DNA from: Demequina muriae
GTDB lineage: Bacteria > Actinomycetota > Actinomycetes > Actinomycetales > Demequinaceae
DNA: 64,000 bases
NCBI RefSeq assembly: GCF_030418295.1
Contig: NZ_JAUHQA010000001.1
Location: 1,054,001 to 1,118,000, forward strand
Direction: 5' to 3'
The translations under genes and the position numbers were made by a program. The notes beneath the pieces are model-generated. The model was not told where the DNA came from and did not search any database. It was given only the letters and a program-made list of their open reading frames with translations. Of the stretch, positions 1 to 7,658 are shown piece by piece. Every line of letters starts with the position of its first letter. Positions within the stretch are counted from its first letter, which is position 1.

Positions 1-7
1 TGCCCGG

Positions 8-691
8 ATGCGTCGCTCCACCGCGGCCGGCCAGATCAAGGAGCTGATCCTCACCCAGAGGCTCAAGCCCGGCGATGCGCTTCCCACCGAGGCCGAGCTC
101 TGCGAGACCCTCGACGTCTCCCGCTCCTCGGTTCGAGAGGCGATCCGCACTCTGTCAACGCTCGACATTGTGGACGTGCGCCACGGGCACGGCACCTTCG
201 TCGGCGACATGTCCCTCGATCCCCTGGTTGAGACGCTCGTATTCCGCGGGGCGCTGTCCTCCGATGGGTCGCTCGAGGCGCTGAGAGAAGTCGTCGAAGT
301 TCGACTCGCCTTGGACTTCGCGCTCGCAGAACTCGTGGTGGAAGGCGCGCGCCGCCACCACGTCGAGGAGCTTCACGTACTCGTGGACGAGATGAACGCC
401 AAGGCCGCACGCGGCGAGTACTTCCTCGAAGCGGATCGCACGTTCCACACGCTGCTGTACTCCGCAACCGACAATCAGCTCGCCGAGCAGCTCGTCGGCG
501 CGTTCTGGGACGTGCACACCGCCGTCGCACCTCACTTGGGTTCGGCGTCCCCCTCCGAGATGCGCGAGACCGCCCAATGCCATGCAGACATGCTTGCGGC
601 CGTGCTTCGCGGGGACGTCGAGGCGTATCGCAAGTCGGTGGTCGAGCACTATCGCCCGATTCAGCGGATGCTCGAGGCCGCGCCGCGTTGA
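8..691 (+). CDS. FadR/GntR-family transcriptional regulator
   Basis: A DNA-binding regulator of the GntR superfamily, FadR subgroup. Residues ~5-70 form the winged helix-turn-helix; LPTEAELCETLDVSRSSVRE is the recognition region and GHGTFVGD the end of the wing. Residues ~85-220 are the all-helical FCD effector domain, with an Asp-Arg-x-Phe-His segment (DRTFH) of the kind that binds a metal or carboxylate ligand. At 227 residues it is near the usual family length, but the frame stays open to the window's left edge, so a start further upstream cannot be excluded. The ligand is unknown; relatives respond to organic acids or fatty acyl-CoA. No target operon is visible, since its partner genes may lie to the left. 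Confidence 0.88.
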   Translation: MRRSTAAGQIKELILTQRLKPGDALPTEAELCETLDVSRSSVREAIRTLSTLDIVDVRHGHGTFVGDMSLDPLVETLVFRGALSSDGSLEALREVVEVRLALDFALAELVVEGARRHHVEELHVLVDEMNAKAARGEYFLEADRTFHTLLYSATDNQLAEQLVGAFWDVHTAVAPHLGSASPSEMRETAQCHADMLAAVLRGDVEAYRKSVVEHYRPIQRMLEAAPR

Positions 692-697
692 CCCTCC

Positions 698-720
698 CGC
701 CGCGCGCCACCGGCGCGGCG
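698..720. terminator. Possible terminator hairpin after the FadR-type gene
   Basis: A perfect 8-bp stem (CGCCGCGC and its complement) with a 7-nt loop begins 6 nt after the stop codon. There is no clear T tract, which is common in high-GC actinobacteria. The rest of the gap to the next gene (721-893) shows nothing recognisable. Confidence 0.4.
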
Positions 721-893
721 ACTGTCATCGACTCCGTACCGCACTCGGGTCCGGCCGCACTTCGCACCTGAGCCCGACGGCTCCTGTCATCGGCATGGTG
801 CCGCCGGCGTCGTCACGCTCCGCGCCCGCAGTTCACGCAGGTGATGCGCGGCGAGCAGGCAGTGTCACACCCCGCGCGACTGCCCTCGACACG

Positions 894-3056
894 TCACGTC
901 AGCAGCGTCGTCCACACGACGTCCCGTGCTTCGACAGGGCGCTGGAGCAGGTAGCCGGCCGCAGTGTCACACCCAGCATCGATCACTCGTTGCAGCTGCT
1001 CCTTCGTCTCGACGCCCTCGGCAGTGACCCGCGCTCCCAAGGAATGCCCGAGCGTGACGATGCCCTCGAGCAGGGAAGTCCCACGCTCCGAAGTGTCATG
1101 CGAGACGAAGCTGCGGTCGATCTTCAGCAGGTCCACTGGCATGCTCGCGAGCCGAGCCAGGGATGAGTACCCGGTGCCGAAGTCGTCGATCGCGAGCCCC
1201 ACTCCCATGTTGTGGATCGCCCGCAGCTCGTCCGCGAACCGCCGCTCGTCGATCAGGCTCGACTCGGTGACTTCGATCCCCAACCGCTCCGCAGGCAGGT
1301 TTGCGTCTCGCAAGAGCGACTCGATGCGGTCCGCGAGCCCTGCGGCCGCCAACTGCCGCGGCGAGACGTTCACCCACACTCGCACCTCATCATTGGCACG
1401 CCAACGGGCGGCCTGAGTGACGGCCAGGCAGAGGATGCGGTCACCCAAGGCGTGCACGAGGCCCGACTCCTCGGCAACGGGCACGAACACCGCCGGCGAG
1501 ATGGACCCCCGGGACGGGCTGGTCCACCGGGCCAGCGTCTCGACATCGACCGCGTTTCCCGTGCGCAGGTCGAAGCCCGGCTGGAAGTGGGCCGTCAAGG
1601 CGTCCGTGGTCAGCGCAGCACGGAGTTGCTGCTCAAGGTCCACTCGCTCGACGGCCCGCGCATGGAGTGCGTCATCAAACCATGCCGACTGGTCGCGGCC
1701 CTCCCCTTTCGCGCGGTAGAGGGCGGCGTCGGCGTCTCTGAGCAAGCGTCCGATGTCGGCGCCGCCGCTCGGCGTCGCGGCGAGGCCGATGCTCGCGGTG
1801 ACGATCAGGGAGTTGCCGTCCACCTCGACAGGGTGGCGCGCGATCGCCAGGATGCGCTCGGCGAACGCATTGGAGTCCTCCGCGGCACGGCCCAGCAGGG
1901 TGACCGCGAACTCGTCCCCCCCGAGCCGCGCCAAGAGCGCATCCGGGCCGGCGATCATGCGGAGCCGGTCGGCGAAGACCTGGAGCACCCGGTCGCCCAC
2001 CACGTGCCCGAGTGTGTCGTTCACCAGCTTGAAGTTGTCCAGGTCTGCCAGGAGCAGGCACACGCGCACATCGCCCGCGCCAACGGCATCGCGCAGAGCG
2101 TCCGCCAGCCCAGAGCGGTTGAGCAGACCAGTGAGGTCGTCTGCCGCCGCCCTCACCGCCAGCTGAACGCGAGTCTGCTCCGCGGCGGCGAGAGCGGCCT
2201 CGGCGACGGCGCGAGCGGACTGCTCCGCCTCGAGGAGCCGCTCGCGTTCGGCCGCCACCGCATAGCGATCGCCGACGTCGAGGAAGTAGACCGCGACTCC
2301 GCCAGCGTCGAGCGGGTAGGCGCGCACCTCGCATCGCAAACCGGTGCCCAGGTAGTACCCCTCAAAGGTTGAAGCCCGACCCGTACCGATCACATGCTCG
2401 TACTCGCGCTGGAAGACCGTGCCTCGCGCCGTGGGGAAGACATCCCACAGGTTCCTGCCGAGCACATCCGCGCGCTCGACCTTGAGCAGCCGTTCCGCCT
2501 CGCGATTGATGAAGGTGATGTTCCAGTCGCCGTCGACCGCCCAGTACGCGTCACTGATCGAGTCCAGCATCTGTACGACGACGTCGGCATAGGCCTTCTG
2601 GCGCGCTGCGTCTTCGAGTGCTGCGTCAACAGCCGAGGCGTCGTCGAACAGCACGTATGTCCAGGGTTGCCCCTCGTGAAGGAAGATCGCCGAGGACACG
2701 TCTGCTGTCAGCGTGGATCCATCCCCGCGAACGAAGCGCAGGCGCCCCCGGAAGGATCCCTGCTCACTCCGGGTCGCCACGGCCGAACCCCACCGGTCGT
2801 CGGTCGGATCGGCAAGGCCCGCGCGTCCGAGCGCCTGGATCTCGGCCTCATCCCACCGGAGCAGTTGACAGGCCGCCGGGTTGGCGGCGGCGATACGTCC
2901 ATCAGGAGTGGTGAACATGACGCCGTGGACCGAGCGCTCGAACGGGGCCATGCGCTTCGCGAGATCCGCCGTCACTGCATCGGGCTCAAGAGCGCGCGCG
3001 TGACCGTCGGGCGTATCGCCGGCCCTGTCAGCACGTACGTTGTGCGTTTGCTCCAT
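894..3056 (-). CDS. PAS-PAS-GGDEF-EAL cyclic-di-GMP signalling protein
   Basis: A 720-residue predicted cytoplasmic sensor that makes and/or breaks cyclic di-GMP. Order of parts: PAS domain (~35-150), second PAS domain (~160-270), an Ala/Glu-rich linker helix, GGDEF domain (~305-470) with an intact ARLGGDEF signature, and EAL domain (~475-720). The inhibitory RxxD site is not visible before GGDEF. In the EAL domain the signature reads ETLARW instead of EALxRW and the late GCDxxQGY motif reads GCDTAAGY, while DDFGTGYSSL, the LLKIDRS lysine and EGVET are kept. Diguanylate cyclase activity is therefore likely, while phosphodiesterase activity may be weak or altered. No transmembrane segment is apparent. 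It stands alone, and its signal is unknown. Confidence 0.9.
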   Translation of the reverse strand: MEQTHNVRADRAGDTPDGHARALEPDAVTADLAKRMAPFERSVHGVMFTTPDGRIAAANPAACQLLRWDEAEIQALGRAGLADPTDDRWGSAVATRSEQGSFRGRLRFVRGDGSTLTADVSSAIFLHEGQPWTYVLFDDASAVDAALEDAARQKAYADVVVQMLDSISDAYWAVDGDWNITFINREAERLLKVERADVLGRNLWDVFPTARGTVFQREYEHVIGTGRASTFEGYYLGTGLRCEVRAYPLDAGGVAVYFLDVGDRYAVAAERERLLEAEQSARAVAEAALAAAEQTRVQLAVRAAADDLTGLLNRSGLADALRDAVGAGDVRVCLLLADLDNFKLVNDTLGHVVGDRVLQVFADRLRMIAGPDALLARLGGDEFAVTLLGRAAEDSNAFAERILAIARHPVEVDGNSLIVTASIGLAATPSGGADIGRLLRDADAALYRAKGEGRDQSAWFDDALHARAVERVDLEQQLRAALTTDALTAHFQPGFDLRTGNAVDVETLARWTSPSRGSISPAVFVPVAEESGLVHALGDRILCLAVTQAARWRANDEVRVWVNVSPRQLAAAGLADRIESLLRDANLPAERLGIEVTESSLIDERRFADELRAIHNMGVGLAIDDFGTGYSSLARLASMPVDLLKIDRSFVSHDTSERGTSLLEGIVTLGHSLGARVTAEGVETKEQLQRVIDAGCDTAAGYLLQRPVEARDVVWTTLLT

Positions 3057-3211
3057 CCCAAGGCCACTGTAGGCAATCCTGTGGCTCGGCGATCAGCGTT
3101 TGAGGAGGCGCGCCATGCCGGATTTTTCACACTGGGCCGCAGAGCGTCGAGTTCACGAAGTGGGGATCGAGCGAGGAGAGCCCGGAGACATCCGCGTAGG
3201 ATTCTGGGGCG

Positions 3212-3284
3212 GGGCCTCTAGCTCAGCTGGTAGAGCAGCGGACTTTTAATCCGTAGGTCGTGGGTTCGAGCCCCACGGGGCCCA
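3212..3284 (+). tRNA. tRNA-Lys (anticodon TTT)
   Basis: Full cloverleaf: acceptor GGGCCTC pairs with GGGGCCC (one T-G wobble), D arm GCTC/GAGC, anticodon stem GCGGA/TCCGT with loop CTTTTAA (anticodon TTT), T arm GTGGG/CCCAC with loop TTCGAGC, discriminator A. The CCA end is not encoded. A truncated protein gene on the other strand ends at its 3' side. Confidence 0.97.
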
Positions 3285-3286
3285 CC

Positions 3287-3420
3287 CTCGAGAGGTGCGC
3301 GAAATCCATCTGCGGCAGGTCGTCGCGGTGGGGATGGATGCGGCCCATCGCATCCACCAACGCGGCGCATCCCAGCTCGGCGGCTTGCGCCGCGCGGTCC
3401 TGCTCGCCGTCGCCGCTCAT
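3287..3420 (-). pseudogene. Truncated RraA-like gene remnant against tRNA-Lys
   Basis: The start ATG (3418-3420) overlaps the TGA of the DUF5996 gene as ATGA, the arrangement of a translationally coupled operon gene. About 44 residues follow, including AAELGCAALVDAMGRIHPHR, which resembles the N-terminus of RraA/HMG-aldolase-like proteins (about 200-230 residues). The frame then runs straight into the antisense of tRNA-Lys, giving the well-known meaningless peptide VGLEPTTYGLK, and stops at 3223. More than three quarters of the gene is missing. The family call is from memory; the truncation and coupling are directly visible. A deletion or element integration at the tRNA 3' end would explain it. 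Confidence 0.55.
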
Positions 3421-4412
3421 CGTGTGAACCTTTCGTCGAGGGGGCGCGCGCTGTCGTGATCGTGTCTCTGGTGGCGGTGGTCCCATCGACCGGGGTCGCA
3501 CTCAAGCGCGTCCCTGTCCCAGCCGCCGTTCTTGGCAGCGGCACGGTAGGAGGCGTGCAGGAACTCCGACACCGCCTGGTCTGGATCCTCGGCCGTCGCC
3601 ACGGCCTCGTAGGGCAGCAGGAATTGACCGTTGTCGACGCTGTAGTACGCACCATCGGGGCCGATCGGATGGTCGGCGAAGCCGTCGGGTTCGGGATAGG
3701 CATACGCGTAGAACGCGCCCTCCTCTCCCCCGCCGGGCCAGAAGCCACAGCTAAAGAGCTCACGCGAGTAGCCCTCGACCATGACCCAATCGCCCACGTT
3801 CGGAGCCCCACCCGGGTGCACGGGTGCGCCGCGTCCCGAGAACCGGGTGCAGGCGAGATCCATCGCCCCCCAGAAGAAGTGGACGGGGCTGACCTTGCCG
3901 AGAAAGTGCGACCGGAACTCCTCGATCACCCGGTGCGCCTGCATCAGCTGTTCCCAGAACAGGCGCGCCGCGGCCGGGTCGTAAGAACAGTGCTCGGTGT
4001 CGTCGGCGAAAGGGATCGCAGGGTGCACCTCGTTCGGCGTCGCGGAGATCTCCGCTTCGATGCCCAACTCGTGCAGCGCCTTCAAGGCCTGCGCGTGAAA
4101 GACCGACACGGGCTTCGCTTCAAGGCGGATGGTGCGAGCGTCGCCGTCACTCGTGCGCATGCGGAGCTCGTGGTCGATGAAGTCGAACTCGATGTCGAAC
4201 AGCCGGCGACCGGCAGGGATGCTCCCGGTGCTCAGCCCGCGCGGGGTCACATAGAGGGTCACGTGCCACCAGTGATTCATCAGCGGTGCGCTCACCAGAC
4301 GCACCTTGCCCACGATCTGCGTCCACATGTGAAGCGTGTCTCGCGTCGCCGTCCAGTCAGCGACCTTGAGCCGTGGCCAGGACTGATCCTGCGCCGCCAT
4401 CTCCGTGCTCAT
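3417..4412 (-). CDS. DUF5996 family protein
   Basis: A 331-residue soluble protein matching the actinobacterial/cyanobacterial DUF5996 family as I recall it: an N-terminal WPRLKVADWTATRDTLHMWT segment, a central VHFFWGAMDLACTRFSGR stretch, and a C-terminal acidic/aromatic region ending in a His-rich tail (HRHQRHDHDS). Its biochemical function is unknown. It lies 16 bp downstream of a flavodoxin-like gene on the same strand and overlaps the next (truncated) gene by ATGA, so the three form one operon, probably driven by the MerR-type promoter at 5266-5296. A second in-frame Met four codons on (MAAQDQ) is an alternative start. Confidence 0.8.
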   Translation of the reverse strand: MSTEMAAQDQSWPRLKVADWTATRDTLHMWTQIVGKVRLVSAPLMNHWWHVTLYVTPRGLSTGSIPAGRRLFDIEFDFIDHELRMRTSDGDARTIRLEAKPVSVFHAQALKALHELGIEAEISATPNEVHPAIPFADDTEHCSYDPAAARLFWEQLMQAHRVIEEFRSHFLGKVSPVHFFWGAMDLACTRFSGRGAPVHPGGAPNVGDWVMVEGYSRELFSCGFWPGGGEEGAFYAYAYPEPDGFADHPIGPDGAYYSVDNGQFLLPYEAVATAEDPDQAVSEFLHASYRAAAKNGGWDRDALECDPGRWDHRHQRHDHDSARPLDERFTR

Positions 4413-4428
4413 ACCGTCTACCTCCGAC

Positions 4429-5163
4429 TCACCGGTACTCGGGGTTCTGCTGATGCGGTGAGCAGCCAGCGTCCCACTCGCTCCGACGGTTTCCGTACGC
4501 AGGGAAGCCCCCTGCGACCTTCAGCATCGCCGCCAGGTGGAGGAGGTTGTACGTCATGAACGTGGTGTTGCGATTGGTGAAGTCATTCTCCGGTCCGCCT
4601 GAACCGGGGTCGAGATAGCCCGGGCCGGGGCCCGCGGCCCCGATCCACCCAGCGTCGGCCTGCGGCGGGATCGTGAAACCAAGATGCTGCATGCTGTAGA
4701 GCACGTTCATCGCGCAGTGCTTGACCCCGTCCTCGTTCCCGGTGATCACGCAACCCCCGACCTGGCCGTAGTAGGCGTACTGGCCCGTGTCGTTCAAGAG
4801 CGCCGAACTTGAGTAGAGCCGCTCGATGACCAGCTTCATGACCGAGCTGTTGTCACCGAGCCAGATGGGGCCTGCCAGCACGAGGATGTCGGCGGCGAGG
4901 ACTTGTCGGTAGAGCTCGGGCCAGTCGTCCGCATCCTCGCCGTGCTCGGTCATGTCCGGCCACACGCCCGGTGCGATGTCGAGGTCGATCGCCCGCACCG
5001 CGTCGACCTGCACGCCGTGGTCGCGCATGATGGCGCTGCTGACCCGGAGGAGGCCGTCCGTGTGGCTCGGCTCCGGCGAGCGCTTCAAGGTCGCATTGAT
5101 GAAGAGCGCCTTGAGCCCCCCAAAACTCGGCGTAGACCGGTCATCCTCGCTCGTGGTGCTCAT
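4429..5163 (-). CDS. Flavodoxin-fold NAD(P)H-dependent oxidoreductase
   Basis: A 244-residue flavodoxin/FMN-reductase-like protein expected to bind FMN and reduce quinones, nitro compounds or other electrophiles in the cytoplasm. GLKALFINATLK is the first strand and phosphate loop, and LVLAGPIWLGDNSS the second FMN loop; GGCVITGNEDG is a later conserved turn. It is clearly paralogous to the protein at 44561-45298 (I estimate over half the residues identical, ending in NPEYR in both). It is first in an operon with the DUF5996 gene. A promoter with a 19-bp spacer and a dyad sits about 105 bp upstream, implying control by a MerR-type regulator, which fits an oxidoreductase induced by a toxic or redox-active compound. 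Confidence 0.85.
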   Translation of the reverse strand: MSTTSEDDRSTPSFGGLKALFINATLKRSPEPSHTDGLLRVSSAIMRDHGVQVDAVRAIDLDIAPGVWPDMTEHGEDADDWPELYRQVLAADILVLAGPIWLGDNSSVMKLVIERLYSSSALLNDTGQYAYYGQVGGCVITGNEDGVKHCAMNVLYSMQHLGFTIPPQADAGWIGAAGPGPGYLDPGSGGPENDFTNRNTTFMTYNLLHLAAMLKVAGGFPAYGNRRSEWDAGCSPHQQNPEYR

Positions 5164-5265
5164 CCTCTATGTGCCTCTCTCCATACCGGTGGCCGCACGG
5201 GACATTGCGGTGCGCTGAAGTCGGGCACACCGCATGACCCTGGGACCGTTCGCTGTGTCTCGGCC

Positions 5266-5296
5266 ATTCCAGACCATGTGCCAGGCACACGGTCAA
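5266..5296 (-). promoter_or_regulatory. MerR-type promoter/operator P1
   Basis: On the minus strand -35 TTGACC (5291-5296) and -10 TGGAAT (5266-5271) are separated by 19 bp, the long spacing typical of MerR-activated promoters. The spacer holds a dyad ACC-n-TGTGC-nnn-GCACA-n-GGT (5273-5293). It would drive the flavodoxin/DUF5996 operon. A near-identical site (23 of 25 bp) lies at 5906-5930. It overlaps the stop codon of the upstream membrane-protein gene. Confidence 0.65.
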
Positions 5297-5850
5297 GCGC
5301 TGTCGTCGTGGGCTGCGGAGGCTGCCATCTCTGTCGAGCCGGTATCCGCATCGAACTCCGCCAAGACGAGCGCTGCGGTGCTGGTGAATCCTGCGGCGAG
5401 CACGAGAAGCAGCGAGGGGATGAAGAACGGCGGAGAGGGAACCCATCCCCCCAGGGCCCACGGGAGGACCGCCGACACCAGCACCCCGACAGCGGTCGCC
5501 CACTCGTTGACCTTGAGATCTCGAGAGTTGCCCGGGCCGTCTGGCCGAAGCACATGCCTGACGGTGCTGACCGTCGTCGTGACGAGGACACCAGTCAGGG
5601 CGATGAACGTGACGGCACCCCACACGGGCTCGAGCGCCGCAAAGGCCAGTGCAACGAGCATCGGGATCGAATAGGCCGCGAAGATCCACCGCATCCCGGA
5701 ACGCCAGTAGTCGTCGACTGCCGCGGAGGGGCCGGGCCGACGGTGCGTGTCCGACCCGATGTAGAAGACGGCGGCGACGGTGAAGGTTCCCAGCAAGGTC
5801 GCGGCGATGCTCGCGAGCGCAAGGAAGGTGTCCGGATCCGTATCCTTCAC
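5293..5850 (-). CDS. Four-helix membrane protein, function unknown
   Basis: About 185 residues with four hydrophobic segments (roughly LALASIAATLLGTFTVAAVF, the AAYSIPMLVALAFAAL region, VTFIALTGVLVTT and the paired VGVLVSAVLPWALGG / IPSLLLVLAAGF segments near the end). I recognise no family. I chose the GTG at 5848-5850 because GGAGG lies 4 nt before it; an in-frame ATG at 5874 would add eight residues. The gene has its own copy of the MerR-type promoter (5899-5929), matching that of the oxidoreductase operon downstream, so the two units are probably co-induced. A role in efflux or membrane protection is only a guess. Confidence 0.6.
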   Translation of the reverse strand: MKDTDPDTFLALASIAATLLGTFTVAAVFYIGSDTHRRPGPSAAVDDYWRSGMRWIFAAYSIPMLVALAFAALEPVWGAVTFIALTGVLVTTTVSTVRHVLRPDGPGNSRDLKVNEWATAVGVLVSAVLPWALGGWVPSPPFFIPSLLLVLAAGFTSTAALVLAEFDADTGSTEMAASAAHDDSA

Positions 5851-5898
5851 CTCGCCTCCTCTCGGCCACCCCATCGTCCATCGGTGTCCTCGCCATCG

Positions 5899-5929
5899 AT
5901 CTCACACCATGTGCCAAGCACAGGGTCAA
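5899..5929 (-). promoter_or_regulatory. MerR-type promoter/operator P2
   Basis: Second copy of the promoter at 5266-5296: minus-strand -35 TTGACC (5924-5929), -10 TGAGAT (5899-5904), 19-bp spacer, dyad ACC-n-TGTGC-nnn-GCACA-n-GGT at 5906-5926. It lies about 50 bp upstream of the membrane-protein start. Only two of 25 core bases differ from P1. Confidence 0.65.
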
Positions 5930-5997
5930 GGTGCAGAGCTTCAGAGCGCATGGCTGACACCACCGCACGCTGAAGTTCTCGTGTGAGGATTGTTCGC

Positions 5998-6325
5998 ATG
6001 GCTCTCACGCGCGTCTGCGTCTTCGCCGGGTCGAGTCCGGGCGCTGACCCTCGCTAGGTACAAGCAGCCGCTGCGCTCGGCACCCTGGTCGCGCATCGGG
6101 GCATCGGGGTGGTCTATGGCGGCGGAAGCGTGGGGCTGATGGGTGTGGTCGCCGATGCTGCGCTGGCAGCTGGCAGCTGGCGGCGAGGTGATCGGAGTCC
6201 TGCCCCAAGCACTCGACCGTCGCGACATCGCCGAGTGGGGGTGGTTCCGCTGGGATGACCTGCCGCCAGAGCTCTTCGCCCCTATCCGCGCGCTCCGCGC
6301 CACTGGCTGGTCTCCGTCACCATAG
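5998..6325 (+). pseudogene. Broken LOG-family/Nudix chimera
   Basis: The first part encodes the N-terminus of a LOG (cytokinin riboside 5'-monophosphate phosphoribohydrolase) protein: MALTRVCVFAGSSPGADPR, then an in-frame TAG (6055-6057) where the family has Tyr, then [22 protein letters not shown] 7-bp tandem duplication (TGGCAGC at 6164-6170 and 6171-6177) shifts the frame. In the restored frame [11 protein letters not shown] leads, at a short RDIAEWG microhomology, into [20 protein letters not shown], which looks like the C-terminus of a Nudix hydrolase, not LOG. The stop is at 6323-6325. One nonsense change, one frameshift and one fusion joint mean no working protein. Confidence 0.75.
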
Positions 6326-6408
6326 GTCCAAGAGACCTGGCAGCAGTCCGCGGGGCTCACTCGTCATATGCACAGGAACGGGCAGACGCCCGGCAAGAAG
6401 GGGTACGA

Positions 6409-6954
6409 GTGCCGAACGACATCCTCGACAACGTCGCCCTCGTCATCGCGGCGGCGGCGGTCGCTGCGGTGGCGCTTGCCTTCGCGGGGTTCATCGGCGC
6501 GCGGCATGGCCGCGGGACCCGATCGGTGCTGTGGACCGCGCTCGTGCTCTGGCTGCTGGTGATCGCCGTCGCCACCCTCGGCTCCACGGTGTCGTCGCAC
6601 TACACGGGTCCGCGAGGGTTGAGCCTGGTCCCCGGACAGGAGATTGAACGCGGGCTTGCCAACGAGCGCGGCTCCAACCCGTGGCTCAACCTGGTGGGCA
6701 ACGTCGCCCTGTTCATGCCGTTCGGATTCCTCGCTGCGTGCCTGGTGAGGGCGCCATTCATTGGCCGCGTGGCGACCGCGTTCATCTTCGGCCTCACGCT
6801 GTCGGCCTCGATCGAGATCGCGCAGTACGTGCTGGGCCGGGTCGCCGACATCGACGACGTGATCCTCAACACGAGCGGCGCGCTCGCCGGAGGCGTCGTG
6901 GGCGCGCTGGTGGCGGTGGTCACGCTGCGATCGCGCAGAGTCCGAGCAGACTGA
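6409..6954 (+). CDS. VanZ-like family membrane protein
   Basis: A 181-residue protein with four or five hydrophobic segments. The VanZ pattern is visible: NLVGNVALFMPFGFLA in the middle, then SIEIAQYVLGRVADIDDVIL with the conserved Glu-x-x-Gln and Arg-x-x-Asp-x-Asp-Asp. VanZ relatives confer low-level teicoplanin resistance in enterococci, but most are uncharacterised membrane proteins. GTG start at 6409. The downstream gene begins 4 bp after its stop, so the two are likely co-transcribed. Confidence 0.82.
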   Translation: MPNDILDNVALVIAAAAVAAVALAFAGFIGARHGRGTRSVLWTALVLWLLVIAVATLGSTVSSHYTGPRGLSLVPGQEIERGLANERGSNPWLNLVGNVALFMPFGFLAACLVRAPFIGRVATAFIFGLTLSASIEIAQYVLGRVADIDDVILNTSGALAGGVVGALVAVVTLRSRRVRAD

Positions 6955-6958
6955 CCCG

Positions 6959-7252
6959 GTGCGACGCGGACCGTGCGGCGCCATCGCGCGTGGCAGCATC
7001 TCGGCCTCGATCGAGCACTCCGGCGAGCTCAGCATCGGCGACGCTCGCGTGGTCCTGCGCACGTATGAGCGCTACAGCGTCACTGGCAGCAATCGAGTCA
7101 CGCTGTCCGTGACCATCCTCGCCGTGGGCGATCGCTTGGAGGTCGCGCTCACCACGTCCGGCGGCAGCGAGGCCTTGTTCTTCACGATCAACACGTTCGG
7201 TGAGAGCGCCTTCATGGACAAGGCGGTCGAGGCGATCGACACCTTCGCGTGA
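6959..7252 (+). CDS. DUF6054-like small protein
   Basis: A 97-residue protein containing YERYSVTGSNRVTLSV and TSGGSEALFFTINTFGESAF, a pattern I associate with DUF6054. No membrane segment or catalytic motif is evident and the role is unknown. The GTG start lies 4 bp after the VanZ-like stop, giving a probable two-gene unit. The first dozen residues (Arg/Ala rich) do not resemble the family, so the true start may be internal. Confidence 0.6.
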   Translation: MRRGPCGAIARGSISASIEHSGELSIGDARVVLRTYERYSVTGSNRVTLSVTILAVGDRLEVALTTSGGSEALFFTINTFGESAFMDKAVEAIDTFA

Positions 7253-7283
7253 GAGGGCCGACGCCCGCGCCCGCCGCTCCCGC

Positions 7284-7658
7284 TCAGAGGACGGTGCCTG
7301 AGGCGCGAATCACTGCCTGACCGCCGCAGTGGTCCGCGAGCGCGGTCGCCACGCCGAAGCCCAGCTTCGACGGGTCGACCGCCACCACCCCTTCGGTCCA
7401 GTAGCGCGCTCCCCCGGGCAGGTTCCGCGCCTCGATGCCCAACACGCGCGACAGGTCTCCGTCGTACTCGATCATCTTGGGCACGGCGATCACGACGGCG
7501 AGATCGCCTTCCTCGAAGAACACCGATGCGGTCGCTCCGTCAGGAGACGGCAGCGTCACCATCGACGCATCACACGCGTCCGCGTAGAACGCGAGCAGCT
7601 CGGCGTTCGGACTCTCGCGCGTCAGCAGCACCACGTCGGCGTAGATCGTCCCGGTCAT
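7284..7658 (-). CDS. Last gene of the type VII secretion operon, unknown family
   Basis: A 124-residue soluble protein (MTGTIYADVVLLTRESPN...) that I do not recognise. It looks like a compact alpha/beta domain: predicted strands around VVLLTR, ATASVFFEEGDLAVVIAV and KLGFGVATALADH, with no membrane segment. The ATG (7656-7658) overlaps the stop of the DUF6177-like gene as ATGA, so it is translationally coupled to the secretion operon and may be an accessory factor or chaperone. Much longer upstream frames exist but are antisense to, or out of frame with, the gene before it. Confidence 0.6.
   Translation of the reverse strand: MTGTIYADVVLLTRESPNAELLAFYADACDASMVTLPSPDGATASVFFEEGDLAVVIAVPKMIEYDGDLSRVLGIEARNLPGGARYWTEGVVAVDPSKLGFGVATALADHCGGQAVIRASGTVL

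Noticed and set aside
3223-3286. Peptide GPVGLEPTTYGLK on the minus strand
   Set aside because: This is the antisense of tRNA-Lys, a well-known artefact in protein databases; only the part before it (3287-3420) is considered a gene remnant.
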